A stretch of DNA of 64,000 bases from Zoogloea sp041904905. Lineage in GTDB: Bacteria; Pseudomonadota; Gammaproteobacteria; Burkholderiales; Rhodocyclaceae. Below are positions 40,632-49,872 of this stretch, piece after piece. The notes under the pieces were generated by a model. It was given only the letters and a program-made list of their open reading frames with translations, made no database searches and was not told the DNA's origin. Position numbers and translations under genes: made by a program. The stretch is from positions 1 to 64,000 of the forward strand of contig NZ_JAYRMI010000001.1 in assembly GCF_041904905.1 (NCBI RefSeq). The letters run 5' to 3'. The first letter of the stretch is position 1, and each line of letters starts with the position of its first letter.

Positions 40632-41168
40632 TCAGTTGGACTGGGTCGGTCGGGCCGAGGCGCTGGGCAGGACGCGCCGGGCACCGTCGTAGCGGGCTGC
40701 CCAGTAGGAGACACGCATGTCTTCGACGCGGACCACGCCGCCGGCAGACGGTGCGTGCACGAACTGGTAATTGCCCAGATAGATGCCCACGTGGGAGAAG
40801 GCGCGACGCATGGTGTTGAAGAACACCAGATCGCCCGGCTTCAGATCGTTGATCTTGACCTGCTCGCCGGTCTGGGACATTTCGGCGGCGGTGCGGGGGA
40901 GGCCGAAGCCGAGGGCGTCGGAGAAGACCTTGCCGACGAAGCCGCTGCAGTCAAAGCCGGTGAGGGGGCTGGTTCCGCCCATCCGGTAGGGGACGCCGAG
41001 GAAATTCAGGCTGCGGGTGACGAGGGAGCGCATGGAGTCGGTGTAACGCTCGAGCACCGTGGATGCAGGGGCGTCCTCCTGGACCGGCGCGATGGGCTCC
41101 GCAGCGATGGTGACGCCGGACAGCGTCGCCGCTACAAAAAAGCCGATGATGGTCTTTTTGATAGGCAT
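40632..41168 (-). CDS. C40-family NlpC/P60 peptidoglycan endopeptidase
   Basis: 178 aa with a signal peptide (KKTIIGFFVAATLSGVTIAA, cleavage near 23). The catalytic domain carries FDCSGFVGKVF (nucleophilic Cys near 71), FSHVGIYLGNYQFVHAPS (His near 119) and a third polar residue further on. Such enzymes cut cross-link stems in peptidoglycan, as MepH/Spr do. No Shine-Dalgarno stands before the ATG, but a -10 box sits six bases upstream, see the promoter entry. Confidence 0.93.
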   Translation of the reverse strand: MPIKKTIIGFFVAATLSGVTIAAEPIAPVQEDAPASTVLERYTDSMRSLVTRSLNFLGVPYRMGGTSPLTGFDCSGFVGKVFSDALGFGLPRTAAEMSQTGEQVKINDLKPGDLVFFNTMRRAFSHVGIYLGNYQFVHAPSAGGVVRVEDMRVSYWAARYDGARRVLPSASARPTQSN

Positions 41169-41174
41169 TCGATC

Positions 41175-41203
41175 AGTCTACCGAATGGTGGCATCGGTGT
41201 AAA
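41175..41203 (-). promoter_or_regulatory. Sigma70 promoter placing the transcript start at the ATG of the NlpC/P60 gene
   Basis: On the minus strand TTTACA (41203-41198), a 17-base spacer and TAGACT (41180-41175). Six bases separate the -10 from the ATG at 41168, so initiation at the usual distance would begin on or next to the start codon. Confidence 0.65.
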
Positions 41204-41225
41204 GAATTTCGACTTCTATCGATGT

Positions 41226-41249
41226 TGCATTGCGCAATGTGCATTGCGC
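41226..41249. repeat. Overlapping palindromes and direct repeats upstream of the NlpC/P60 gene
   Basis: TGCATTGCGC occurs at 41226-41235 and 41240-41249. The overlaps create a perfect 12-bp palindrome CATTGCGCAATG (41228-41239) and GCGCAATG-TG-CATTGCGC (41232-41249). It lies about 23 bases upstream of the -35 box; candidate operator. Confidence 0.6.
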
Positions 41250-41418
41250 CACAGTCCGCGTTCAATGACATTGGTAGTATTCGACCCGCACTGGACGCGG
41301 GCAGCAACGCCCGGGAGGCCGCGCAGAGAATGGGCTGAACCGGTCGGCACATTCTCATGAAAGGGCCCTTCGGCTTTTCGCGGCGAAGCACCCGCGCCAG
41401 TCGCACCACCCGCCCAGT

Positions 41419-42252
41419 TCAGGCGAACAGGTTGAGGATGCCGTCCAGCCCGCTGTAGTTGAGGGCGAAGGAGGCTTGCTCCCTGACAACCGGTTTTGCG
41501 TGATACGCGACGCCCACGCCAGCGGCCGACAGCATCGGCAGATCGTTGGCTCCATCTCCTGCTGCGATGACCGTTTCGGGTGCGAAGCCGTGATGCTTGC
41601 GCACGAGTTCAAGGGTGTGGCGCTTGGCCTCCCCGTCGATGATTTCGCCTTTTACCCGGCCGGTGAGCTTGCCGCCGCGGATCTCGAGTTCGTTGGCGAA
41701 GGCGTAGTCGAAACCGAGTTGCTTCTGCAGGCGCTCGGTGAAGTAGGTGAAGCCGCCCGATACCAGCACGGTGACGATCCCGGCTTTCTTGAGCCCTTCG
41801 ATCAGGCGTTCGGCGCCAGGGTTGAGTTGCAGCCGTTCGTGAAAGACGCGCCCGAGGGCGTCTTCAGGCAGGCCTTCGAGGAGCGCGACGCGGCGGGTGA
41901 GGGATTCACGGAAATCCAGCTCGCCTCGCATGGCGGCTTCGGTGATTGCCGCCACTTCGGCCTTGAGGCCCTGCATGTCGGCGATCTCGTCGATGCACTC
42001 GATGGTGATGAGGGTCGAGTCCATGTCGGTGACGAACAGCCGGAAATCTGCGAGGCGTCGATCTTCGGGGACGAAGGCGAAGTCGAGCTCGTGGGCTTCG
42101 CAGTAGGCGGCGAGCTCCGGGTGCGGCCTGGCGTTGATGAGGCGCACGGCGTTCGGACCCAGCCGGCCCACCCCTTCCGAGCCGGTCAGGGTGGTGAGAT
42201 CCTTTAGTGCGCGGGTTTCGAGCTTGCGGCCCTGGACGACCAGATTCATCAA
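41419..42252 (-). CDS. serB: Phosphoserine phosphatase
   Basis: 277 aa. It dephosphorylates phosphoserine in serine synthesis. HAD motif I is DMDSTLITIECIDEIAD near residue 90, motif II VLVSGGFTYF and motif III/IV GDGANDLPMLSAAGVGVAYHAKP. The N-terminal 80 residues are a degenerate ACT-like domain as in other SerB proteins. It overlaps the DAHP synthase gene by four bases. Confidence 0.96.
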   Translation of the reverse strand: MMNLVVQGRKLETRALKDLTTLTGSEGVGRLGPNAVRLINARPHPELAAYCEAHELDFAFVPEDRRLADFRLFVTDMDSTLITIECIDEIADMQGLKAEVAAITEAAMRGELDFRESLTRRVALLEGLPEDALGRVFHERLQLNPGAERLIEGLKKAGIVTVLVSGGFTYFTERLQKQLGFDYAFANELEIRGGKLTGRVKGEIIDGEAKRHTLELVRKHHGFAPETVIAAGDGANDLPMLSAAGVGVAYHAKPVVREQASFALNYSGLDGILNLFA

Positions 42253-43322
42253 GCCGGGCTCCGCTGGGGCAGGACCTCGCGCAGGATGTCGCGGGTGTTG
42301 CGGATCATCTGTTCGGTGGTGGCCCAGTCGACGCAGGCGTCGGTGACGGAGCAGCCGTAGCGAAGCTGCGTCAGATCCGCGGGGATGGGCTGGTTGCCGG
42401 CTTCGATGTTGCTTTCGATCATCAGGCCGACGATGGAGCGGTTGCCTTCTCGGATCTGGTGGGCGACGTCGCGCATCACCAGGGGCTGGTATTCGGGGTT
42501 CTTCCAGGAGTTGGCGTGGGAGCAGTCGATGACGATGTTGGTCGGCAGCTTGGCCTTGGCGAGGGCCTTTTCGGCCAGGGAGACGGACACGGTGTCGTAG
42601 TTGGGGCGGCCGCCGCCGCCGCGCAGCACCACGTGGCCGTAGGCGTTGCCGCGGGTGCGGATGATCGACGACTGGCCCTGGGCGTTGATGCCGAGGAAGC
42701 TGTGGGGGGCCGCGGAGGAGAGGATGCCGTTCACCGCCGCGTCGAGGGAGCCGTCGGTGCCGTTCTTGAAGCCGACCGGGGTGGACAGGCCGGAGGCCAT
42801 CTCGCGGTGGGTCTGGGATTCGGAGGTGCGGGCACCGATGGCGGTCCAGGCGATGAGGTCGCCGTAGTATTGCGGAGCGATCGGGTCGAGGGCCTCGGTG
42901 GCGGCGGGCAGGCCGGCTTCGTTCACCTGCAGCAGGAAGCGCCGGGCTTTCTCCATGCCTTCGTCGATGCGGAAGGAGTCGTCCATGTGCGGGTCGTTGA
43001 TGTAGCCCTTCCAGCCGGTGGAGGTGCGCGGCTTTTCGAAGTAGACGCGCATCACCAGCACGAGGGTGTCGGCGACTTCGTCGGCGAGCTGCTTGAGGCG
43101 TCGGGCGTAGTCGAGACCGGCGACGGGGTCGTGGATGGAGCAGGGGCCGACGACGACGAAGATCCGCGGGTCTTTGTGGTCGAGGATGGCCTGCAGGGTG
43201 CGGCGACCTTCCAGGACGACGCTGGCGGCCACGTCGGTAAGCGGCACGCGGGAGACGATCTCTTCGGGGGAGGGCATGCGGTCGAAGGCCGCGATGTTGA
43301 GGTTTTCGGTCTGGGCGGTCAT
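42249..43322 (-). CDS. 3-deoxy-7-phosphoheptulonate synthase, class I
   Basis: 357 aa. It condenses PEP and erythrose-4-phosphate at the entry of the shikimate pathway. Motifs VVGPCSIHDPVAGLDYARRL, RVYFEKPRTSTGWKGYINDP, FKNGTDG and IVIDCSHANSWKNP are those of AroF/AroG/AroH. Which amino acid inhibits it cannot be read with certainty. Start overlaps nothing upstream; serB follows with coupled translation. Confidence 0.96.
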   Translation of the reverse strand: MTAQTENLNIAAFDRMPSPEEIVSRVPLTDVAASVVLEGRRTLQAILDHKDPRIFVVVGPCSIHDPVAGLDYARRLKQLADEVADTLVLVMRVYFEKPRTSTGWKGYINDPHMDDSFRIDEGMEKARRFLLQVNEAGLPAATEALDPIAPQYYGDLIAWTAIGARTSESQTHREMASGLSTPVGFKNGTDGSLDAAVNGILSSAAPHSFLGINAQGQSSIIRTRGNAYGHVVLRGGGGRPNYDTVSVSLAEKALAKAKLPTNIVIDCSHANSWKNPEYQPLVMRDVAHQIREGNRSIVGLMIESNIEAGNQPIPADLTQLRYGCSVTDACVDWATTEQMIRNTRDILREVLPQRSPA

Positions 43323-43371
43323 GGCTGTGGCGGTGTGTCAGCGGTGCGCGCGGAGCGCAGAATCCGGCATT

Positions 43372-44019
43372 TTACCTCGAACCGCCGCGCTGCATCGAGC
43401 GACGCGCCAGGCCGAGCACCGATGGCAGGCGGTGATCGACGAAGGGCGGGGTGCGCAGGCTGCGGCTGATCCACACGGTGGTCATGCCCAGGCGTTTGGC
43501 GGTGCGCAGGTTCTCGGCGCTGTCTTCGACCAGGATGCAGCGGGCCGGGTTGAGGCGGTGGTCGCGCAGCAAGTGCCGGAAGCCGCGGATGCCGGGCTTG
43601 GGGTGGAAGCGCATCTGCTCGACCGAGTAGACGTCGGCGAAATGCTGGCGGATGCCCATCGCCCGGAGGACGGCTTCGGCGTAGTGCCGGGGGCCGTTGG
43701 AGAAGACGATCTTGCGCCCCGGCAGGCGGCGCAGCAGGTGATGCAGGGCGCTGTCGAAGACGACCATCCGGTCGAGATCCGGAAACTGGTGGGTGTCGTG
43801 CAGGAAGTGGTGCGGATCGGTGCCGTGGTGCCGCATGAGACCCAGCAGGGTGGCGCCGTAGCGCCGCCAGTAGTCCATGCGCAGCCGGTTGGCCGCCGGC
43901 TCGTCGAGATCGAGTTCGCGCATGAGGTAGGCCGTCATGCTGCGGTTGATGTGGGGGAAGATGTGGGGGCTGGCGTTGTGCAGCGTGTTGTCGAGGTCGA
44001 ACAGCCAGACGGGATGCAT
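43372..44019 (-). CDS. Pyrimidine 5'-nucleotidase-type HAD hydrolase
   Basis: 215 aa. HAD motif I is WLFDLDNTLHNAS near residue 5, then a helical cap, FSNGPRHYAEAVL (motif II) and ILVEDSAENLRTAKRLGM (motif III/IV). Matches the SDT1/YjjG-like pyrimidine nucleotidase group frequently annotated in this position in betaproteobacteria. The exact substrate is inferred. Confidence 0.88.
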   Translation of the reverse strand: MHPVWLFDLDNTLHNASPHIFPHINRSMTAYLMRELDLDEPAANRLRMDYWRRYGATLLGLMRHHGTDPHHFLHDTHQFPDLDRMVVFDSALHHLLRRLPGRKIVFSNGPRHYAEAVLRAMGIRQHFADVYSVEQMRFHPKPGIRGFRHLLRDHRLNPARCILVEDSAENLRTAKRLGMTTVWISRSLRTPPFVDHRLPSVLGLARRSMQRGGSR

Positions 44020-44022
44020 CGG

Positions 44023-44907
44023 TCAGACGGGTTTGGGCTGGAAACGGACGATGGCGCGGCCGTCGTCGGCAATCTTGGGCTCGGCCTTCCAGGCGTGGCC
44101 GTAGATCACTTCCACGGTGACGGGCAGGCGGTCGTTCTTGCGTAGGGTGTCGTAGTGGCTGCGCAGGTGCTGCCAGTGGCCCTTGCCGACGAGGCCGCGG
44201 GGGCGGTTGGTGGCGGCGTTGGTGGAGCCGCTGGCGCGCAGGGCCTTGAGCAGGTCGTCGAGCCCGGCGTAGGTGAGGGTGATCATGTCCATGTCCATCA
44301 CCGGGTCGGAGAAGCCGGCCTTGACCAGGGCGTCGCCCAGGTCGTGCATGTCGATGAAGCGGTGCAGGTGTTCGGCCTGCGAGGGCGGCAGCGACGCGCG
44401 CAGCTCCTTGAGGGTGTCGGGGCCCAGGGTGGAGAACATCGCCATGCCGCCCACTTCGAGCACTCGGTGCAGTTCCTTCAGCGCCGGCAGCGGGTCGTGC
44501 AGCCACTGGAGCATCAGGTTGGACCAGGCGAGGGAGACGCTGCCCCGGGCGAGGGGCAGGGCGCTGGCGTCGGCACAGACGAAATCGGGCTCGGCGGGTT
44601 TGCCGAAGCGCATCAGGCGCTTGAGGAGGCCGGTCTCGCCGCGGGCCTGGGCAAGCATGGCCGGCGCGACGTCCACGGCGATGCGGGGAATGCCCGGGTA
44701 GCGCTGGGCGAAGCCGGGAAGGTCGGCCCCGGGGCCGCAGCCCAGGTCGAGGATGCGGCGGGGCGCGATGCGGATGTAGTCGAGGCGTTCGCCCATGCGG
44801 CGGGAGACTTCCCGCGCGAGGGTGTCGACTGTGCCGTAGCCGGCGGCGGCCCGTCCGGCCCGACGGCGCACGAGGCGCGGGTCGAGCTGGAAATCGGGTG
44901 CGGTCAT
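44023..44907 (-). CDS. bioC: Malonyl-ACP O-methyltransferase BioC
   Basis: 294 aa SAM-dependent methyltransferase with motif I ILDLGCGPGADLPGFAQ near residue 53, DVAPAMLAQAR (motif II), LAWSNLMLQWL and VLEVGGMAMFSTLGPDTLKELR. The last two are typical of BioC, which methylates malonyl-ACP to start pimelate synthesis for biotin. Its position nine bases after bioB supports the assignment. Confidence 0.9.
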   Translation of the reverse strand: MTAPDFQLDPRLVRRRAGRAAAGYGTVDTLAREVSRRMGERLDYIRIAPRRILDLGCGPGADLPGFAQRYPGIPRIAVDVAPAMLAQARGETGLLKRLMRFGKPAEPDFVCADASALPLARGSVSLAWSNLMLQWLHDPLPALKELHRVLEVGGMAMFSTLGPDTLKELRASLPPSQAEHLHRFIDMHDLGDALVKAGFSDPVMDMDMITLTYAGLDDLLKALRASGSTNAATNRPRGLVGKGHWQHLRSHYDTLRKNDRLPVTVEVIYGHAWKAEPKIADDGRAIVRFQPKPV

Positions 44908-44916
44908 CGGGCGGGC

Positions 44917-45906
<990 letters not shown>

Positions 45907-45977
45907 TGTCAGGCACCCTTATTTTGGCTGTAATTCAAAATTACGAAGCCTTTTAGTTTCCCCGAAGGGGTCTGGAT
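45907..45977. promoter_or_regulatory. Divergent bioB/comF regulatory gap with a small palindrome
   Basis: The 71-base gap contains GTAATT-CAA-AATTAC (45930-45944), flanked by GGCT and, two bases farther out, AGCC. No match to the BirA operator consensus is evident. It could be an operator for bioB, comF or both. Confidence 0.4.
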
Positions 45978-46700
45978 TTGTCAAATCAAGCGCTTGGCCG
46001 GCCCGGGTGGCTGGCGGTTGCCCGGGACGCCCTGGCGACGGCGGTGTTCCCGCAGCAGTGCTTTGCCTGCGGCGCCGCAAGCGGAAGCGGCGTGCTGTGC
46101 GACGCGTGCCTGGCCGAACTGCCGGGGCGGCTGGCGCAGCGTTGCCCGGTGTGCGGCATCGGTCAGCCGCTGGGCGAGGTGTGCGGGGCATGCCTGCGCG
46201 AGCCGCCGCCCTTCGAGGCGACCGTGGCGGCGCTCGATTACGGCTTTCCGGCCGACAGGCTGATCCACGCGCTCAAATACGGCCACCGGTTGAGCGTCAC
46301 GCGGCTGCTCATCGACCTGATGGCGGCGGCGCCGGTTCCCGCGGCTGACATTGTTTTGCCGATGCCGCTCCACCCGGCCCGGCTGCAGGCGCGCGGCTTC
46401 AATCAGGCCGCCGAGCTGGCGCGACCGCTGGCGCAGCGCTGGGGGCTGCCGGTGCGGCTGGATGGCGTGGCGCGCGATCTCGATACTTCGCCCCAGGCGA
46501 GCCTGCCCTGGAAGGCGCGGGTGGCGAACATCCGCGGGGCCTTCCGGGTGACGGCGCCGCTGGCGGGGATGCGGGTGGTGGTGGTCGACGACGTGATGAC
46601 CACCGGCGCGACGCTGGCGGAGTTTGCCCGGGCGCTGAAGGCGGCGGGGGCCGAGCGGGTCGAGAACCGGGTGGTGGCGCGCACGCCTGCGCCGGCTTGA
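45978..46700 (+). CDS. ComF family phosphoribosyltransferase-like protein
   Basis: 240 aa from a TTG at 45978, supported by the ribosome binding site GAAGGGG seven bases upstream. The N-terminal zinc ribbon has CFACGA and CPVCGIG with CGACL. The C-terminal PRTase domain carries VVVVDDVMTTGATLAEFARAL. In competent bacteria ComFC assists DNA uptake; in others the role is unclear. It is divergent from bioB. Confidence 0.9.
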   Translation: MSNQALGRPGWLAVARDALATAVFPQQCFACGAASGSGVLCDACLAELPGRLAQRCPVCGIGQPLGEVCGACLREPPPFEATVAALDYGFPADRLIHALKYGHRLSVTRLLIDLMAAAPVPAADIVLPMPLHPARLQARGFNQAAELARPLAQRWGLPVRLDGVARDLDTSPQASLPWKARVANIRGAFRVTAPLAGMRVVVVDDVMTTGATLAEFARALKAAGAERVENRVVARTPAPA

Positions 46701-46733
46701 TCGGTCAGGGATGGGCGTGCACAATCCGCGCCC

Positions 46734-47198
46734 ATGTTCCATGTCGTCCTTCATCAGCCGGAGATTCCTCCGAACACCGGCAACATCATGCGCATGTGTG
46801 CCAATTCGGGCGCCCGGCTGCACCTCGTCAAACCGCTGGGCTTCACGCTCGAAGAGAAGCAGCTGATCCGCGCCGGCCTGGATTACCGGGACATGGCGGT
46901 GGTGACGGTGCATGAGGATTGGCCCAGCTGCCGGGCAGGCTTCGACGGGCAGCGCATCTTCGCGCTCACGTCCCACGGCGGCCGGAGTTACGCGGAGGTG
47001 GCTTTCCAGCCGGGCGACGTGTTTGTCTTCGGGTCGGAATCCTGCGGCCTGCCGGCGGAGCTGCACGCGGAGTTCGGCGACGAGCGCCGGCTGCGCATCC
47101 CGATGCGGCCGGGAAACCGCAGCCTCAATCTGTCGAATGCGGCTGCGGTGGTGGTGTATGAAGCCTGGCGCCAGTCGGGCTTTGCCGGCGGCGGCTAG
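46734..47198 (+). CDS. trmL: tRNA (cytidine/uridine-34 2'-O) methyltransferase TrmL
   Basis: 154 aa SPOUT enzyme. It begins FHVVLHQPEIPPNTGNIMRMC and has the knot motifs VFGSESCGLP and IPMRPGNRSLNLSNAAAVVVYEAWRQ. It methylates the wobble ribose of tRNA-Leu isoacceptors. It ends two bases before the end of convergent gpsA. Confidence 0.96.
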   Translation: MFHVVLHQPEIPPNTGNIMRMCANSGARLHLVKPLGFTLEEKQLIRAGLDYRDMAVVTVHEDWPSCRAGFDGQRIFALTSHGGRSYAEVAFQPGDVFVFGSESCGLPAELHAEFGDERRLRIPMRPGNRSLNLSNAAAVVVYEAWRQSGFAGGG

Positions 47199-47200
47199 GT

Positions 47201-48181
47201 TTATTCCTGCTTCGGGTCGCGGGCCAGGAGCTGCTCGACGGCGCTGCGGGCCGACAGCGTGCCGGTCAGGACGCCTTCGACGGCCAGGGTGATCGGCATG
47301 TCGACACCCAGGCGCCGGGCGAGGGCCGCGACTTCGTGGGTGGTGCCGACGCCTTCGGCCACGTGGCCCAGGGCGGCGAGGATGTCGGGGAGTGTCTTGC
47401 CCTCGGCGAGCATCAGGCCGACGCGGCGGTTGCGCGACAGATCGCCCGTGCAGGTAAGGACGAGATCGCCCAGCCCCGCGAGCCCCATGAAGGTGTCGCG
47501 ACGGGCACCCAGCTCGACGCCCAGGCGGGTGATTTCGGCGAGTCCGCGGGTGATGAGCGCTGCCCGGGCGTTGAGCCCGAAGCCCATGCCGTCGGCGATG
47601 CCGGCGGCGATCGCCATGACGTTCTTGACGGCACCACCCACTTCCGCGCCGACGAGGTCGTCGTTGGCGTAGAGGCGCAGGCGGTTGTTGTGCAGGGCTT
47701 GCACCCAGTGGCGGGCAAAATCGATGTCGCGGGCGGCGATGGTCACTGCCGCGGGCAGGCCTTTGGCGACTTCGGCGGCAAAGCTGGGGCCGGTGAGCAC
47801 CCCGCAGGGGGCGTCGGCGCCCAGCTCTTCGGCGACGATCTGGTGCGGCAGCTTGGCGGTGCCGGCCTCAAGCCCCTTGCAGGCCCACAGCAGCGGGGTG
47901 CCGGGCGCTGCGGCGCGCAGGGCGCGGGCGGTGGCGCGCAGCCCGGCGAGGGGCGTGACCACCAGATGCAGATCGGCCTTTGCGGCGTCGGGCAGGCTGT
48001 CGGTGAGTTGCAGAGGGGCCGGTAACGGAATGCCGGGGAGGTAGCGACGGTTTTCCCCGTCGGCGCGCAGGGCGGCGATCTCGGCGGATTCGCGGCTCCA
48101 CAGGACGACTTCGTGGCCCCGGGCGAAGGCGAGGGCGAGGGCGGTGCCCCAGGCCCCTGCGCCAAAGACGGCGATGCGCAT
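47201..48181 (-). CDS. gpsA: Glycerol-3-phosphate dehydrogenase [NAD(P)+]
   Basis: 326 aa. It makes sn-glycerol-3-phosphate for phospholipid synthesis. N-terminal dinucleotide motif VFGAGAWGTALA, then CKGLEAGT, GPSFAAEVAKGLP and the catalytic-lysine segment AVKNVMAIAAGIADGM. Last gene of a minus-strand operon that starts at the ArsR regulator or rhodanese gene. Confidence 0.97.
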   Translation of the reverse strand: MRIAVFGAGAWGTALALAFARGHEVVLWSRESAEIAALRADGENRRYLPGIPLPAPLQLTDSLPDAAKADLHLVVTPLAGLRATARALRAAAPGTPLLWACKGLEAGTAKLPHQIVAEELGADAPCGVLTGPSFAAEVAKGLPAAVTIAARDIDFARHWVQALHNNRLRLYANDDLVGAEVGGAVKNVMAIAAGIADGMGFGLNARAALITRGLAEITRLGVELGARRDTFMGLAGLGDLVLTCTGDLSRNRRVGLMLAEGKTLPDILAALGHVAEGVGTTHEVAALARRLGVDMPITLAVEGVLTGTLSARSAVEQLLARDPKQE

Positions 48182-48185
48182 CGGT

Positions 48186-48644
48186 TTACAGGCCCCAGAT
48201 CTGGTTGATGCGGATGAACCCGCTGCTGCCGTCCCGGTGGCGGACGCCCACCCAGCCGTCGGCGGGGGGCTTGTCGCCCAGTTCGAGCACGACGTCCTTC
48301 ACGGCCTCGAAGGCCAGCGGTGCGCCGGCATCGGGCTTCTGGCGGATCTCGGCGCGGGCGGCGGTGACGATCACCGTGCGCTTGTCGGAGAGCTGGCGGC
48401 GTTCGAGCCACAGCAGGCTGCCGGCGGGCTCGCGGACCTTCACCCAGCGGTCGATGTTCACGACCATCTCGACGGGGGTGTGGCGCTGGATCACGAACAG
48501 CGGCTTGCCCTGCTTGGACGGCGCGTCGTAGACAATGGCGGGCTCCGCGAGGGAGCGGAAGTCCGAGGCGGCGCCCGCGCCTGCCGCCGCGAGGGCGAGC
48601 GGCAGGGCGAACAGCGCCGCAGGGGTGCGGCGGCGCATCGTCAT
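48186..48644 (-). CDS. Secreted SH3-domain protein
   Basis: 152 aa with a signal peptide (AALFALPLALAAAGAGA, cleavage near 26). Two bacterial SH3-like repeats follow, one around YDAPSKQGKPLFVIQRHTPVEMV and one around AEIRQKPDAGAPLAFEAVKDVVLEL with DGSSGFI. Probably periplasmic and cell-wall associated; no catalytic domain. Its ATG overlaps the secB stop by one base (48644). Confidence 0.82.
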   Translation of the reverse strand: MTMRRRTPAALFALPLALAAAGAGAASDFRSLAEPAIVYDAPSKQGKPLFVIQRHTPVEMVVNIDRWVKVREPAGSLLWLERRQLSDKRTVIVTAARAEIRQKPDAGAPLAFEAVKDVVLELGDKPPADGWVGVRHRDGSSGFIRINQIWGL

Positions 48645-49099
48645 TACTGGACCGGAACGTCGGTGCCGGGGGCCTGCTGGCGGTTCTGCTGGAACAGGGC
48701 CTCGAAGTTGACGGGGGCGAGCAGCACGGGCTGGAAGCCGGCGCGGGTCACGGCGTCGGAGATCGCTTCGCGGGCGTACGGGAAGAGGATGTTGGCGCAG
48801 CCGATCATCATGATCGGTTCCAGGTCTTCCTGGGGCACGTTGCGGATCTGGAAGATGCCGCACTGGGCGACTTCGACGAGGAAGACGGTCTTGTCTTCGG
48901 GCAGCTGGGCGGTGACGGTGACGGTCAGGGTGACTTCGAACACGCCTTCGTCGATGCCGTTGCCTTCGGTGCGCAGTTGAACGTTGATCTGGGGGGCTTC
49001 CCGCTCGAGGTAGATCTTCGGCGCGTTCGGCACTTCAAGGGACAGGTCCTTGACGTAGAGCTTTTCGATGGAGAAGACGGGTTGGGCGTTTTCGGACAT
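48644..49099 (-). CDS. secB: Protein-export chaperone SecB
   Basis: 151 aa. It keeps precursors unfolded for SecA. SIEKLYVKDLSLEVPNAP and LRTEGNGIDEGVFEVTLTVTVTAQ are conserved, as is GCANILFPYAREAISDAVTRAGF. The ATG at 49099 was chosen over longer readings because it matches the family start. Confidence 0.97.
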   Translation of the reverse strand: MSENAQPVFSIEKLYVKDLSLEVPNAPKIYLEREAPQINVQLRTEGNGIDEGVFEVTLTVTVTAQLPEDKTVFLVEVAQCGIFQIRNVPQEDLEPIMMIGCANILFPYAREAISDAVTRAGFQPVLLAPVNFEALFQQNRQQAPGTDVPVQ

Positions 49100-49140
49100 G
49101 GTGGTCTTTCCGGTTGAGAAATCGGGGATTCGGGGGGTGT

Positions 49141-49410
49141 TCAGGCAGCGTCGCCCTTGAGCAGGGCGTCGAGCTTGCCTTCGTGATCGAGAGCGAACAG
49201 GTCGTCGCAGCCGCCCACGTGATAGTCGCCGATGTAGATTTGCGGCACGGTGCGTCGGCCGGTGCGGGCCATCATCTCGTCGCGACGTTCGGGGTCGGTG
49301 TCGATGCGGACCTTCTCGATCTCGGTGACGCCCTTGCGGCGCAGCAGGCCTTCGGCGCGGACGCAGTAGGGGCAGACGGCGGTGGCGTACATCAGGATTC
49401 TGGGCTGCAT
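49141..49410 (-). CDS. grxC: Glutaredoxin 3
   Basis: 89 aa from the ATG at 49410. Active site ATAVCPYCVRA near residue 12, with TVPQIYIGDYHVGGCDDL as the glutathione-binding cis-proline and GG segments. A GTG two codons earlier overlaps the rhodanese stop and is a less likely start. Between secB and the rhodanese gene, as often seen in betaproteobacteria. Confidence 0.94.
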   Translation of the reverse strand: MQPRILMYATAVCPYCVRAEGLLRRKGVTEIEKVRIDTDPERRDEMMARTGRRTVPQIYIGDYHVGGCDDLFALDHEGKLDALLKGDAA

Positions 49411-49412
49411 GG

Positions 49413-49823
49413 TCACTTCTTCTTCTGACGGCTGATGGGCATGCCGGCCTGAACCCAGGCTTCGATGCCGCCTTCGAGGTTGTGCACCTGGCTGAAGCCG
49501 GCCTTGGCGAGGATGGCGCAGGCGCTGGCGGAACGGCCGCCGCTCTGGCAGTTGAGGATAACAGGCTTGTCCTTGAGTTTATCGAGTTCGCCAAGCCGCT
49601 TGGCGAGTTCGCCAAGGGGGATGTGGCGGGCGCTGGGCAGGTGGCCGGCGGCAAACTCGGCGGTCTCGCGCACGTCGATGACGACCGCGTCCTCGCGGTT
49701 GATGAGGGCGGTGGCCTGGGTCGGGCTGATGCCGCGACCGCCGCGCAGGGAGGTGACGACGAGCATCGCGCCGCTCACGGCGGCGAGCGCCGCCCAGTAC
49801 CAGTTCTGCTGGATGAATTCCAC
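49413..49823 (-). CDS. Membrane-anchored rhodanese-like protein
   Basis: 136 aa. One N-terminal membrane helix (WYWAALAAVSGAMLVVTSL) precedes a rhodanese domain with VIDVRETAEFAAGHLPSARHIPLGEL and the active-site loop LNCQSGGRSA with the catalytic Cys near residue 91. Its orientation cannot be decided by eye. Sulfur-transferase or sulfane-sulfur carrier role is likely. It lies downstream of an ArsR regulator with a persulfide-sensor-like Cys pair. Confidence 0.9.
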   Translation of the reverse strand: MEFIQQNWYWAALAAVSGAMLVVTSLRGGRGISPTQATALINREDAVVIDVRETAEFAAGHLPSARHIPLGELAKRLGELDKLKDKPVILNCQSGGRSASACAILAKAGFSQVHNLEGGIEAWVQAGMPISRQKKK

Positions 49824-49872
49824 GAAACGGACTCCGGTGCTGAAGGGGGTGGAAAAGAGAAAGGGAAGGGGG

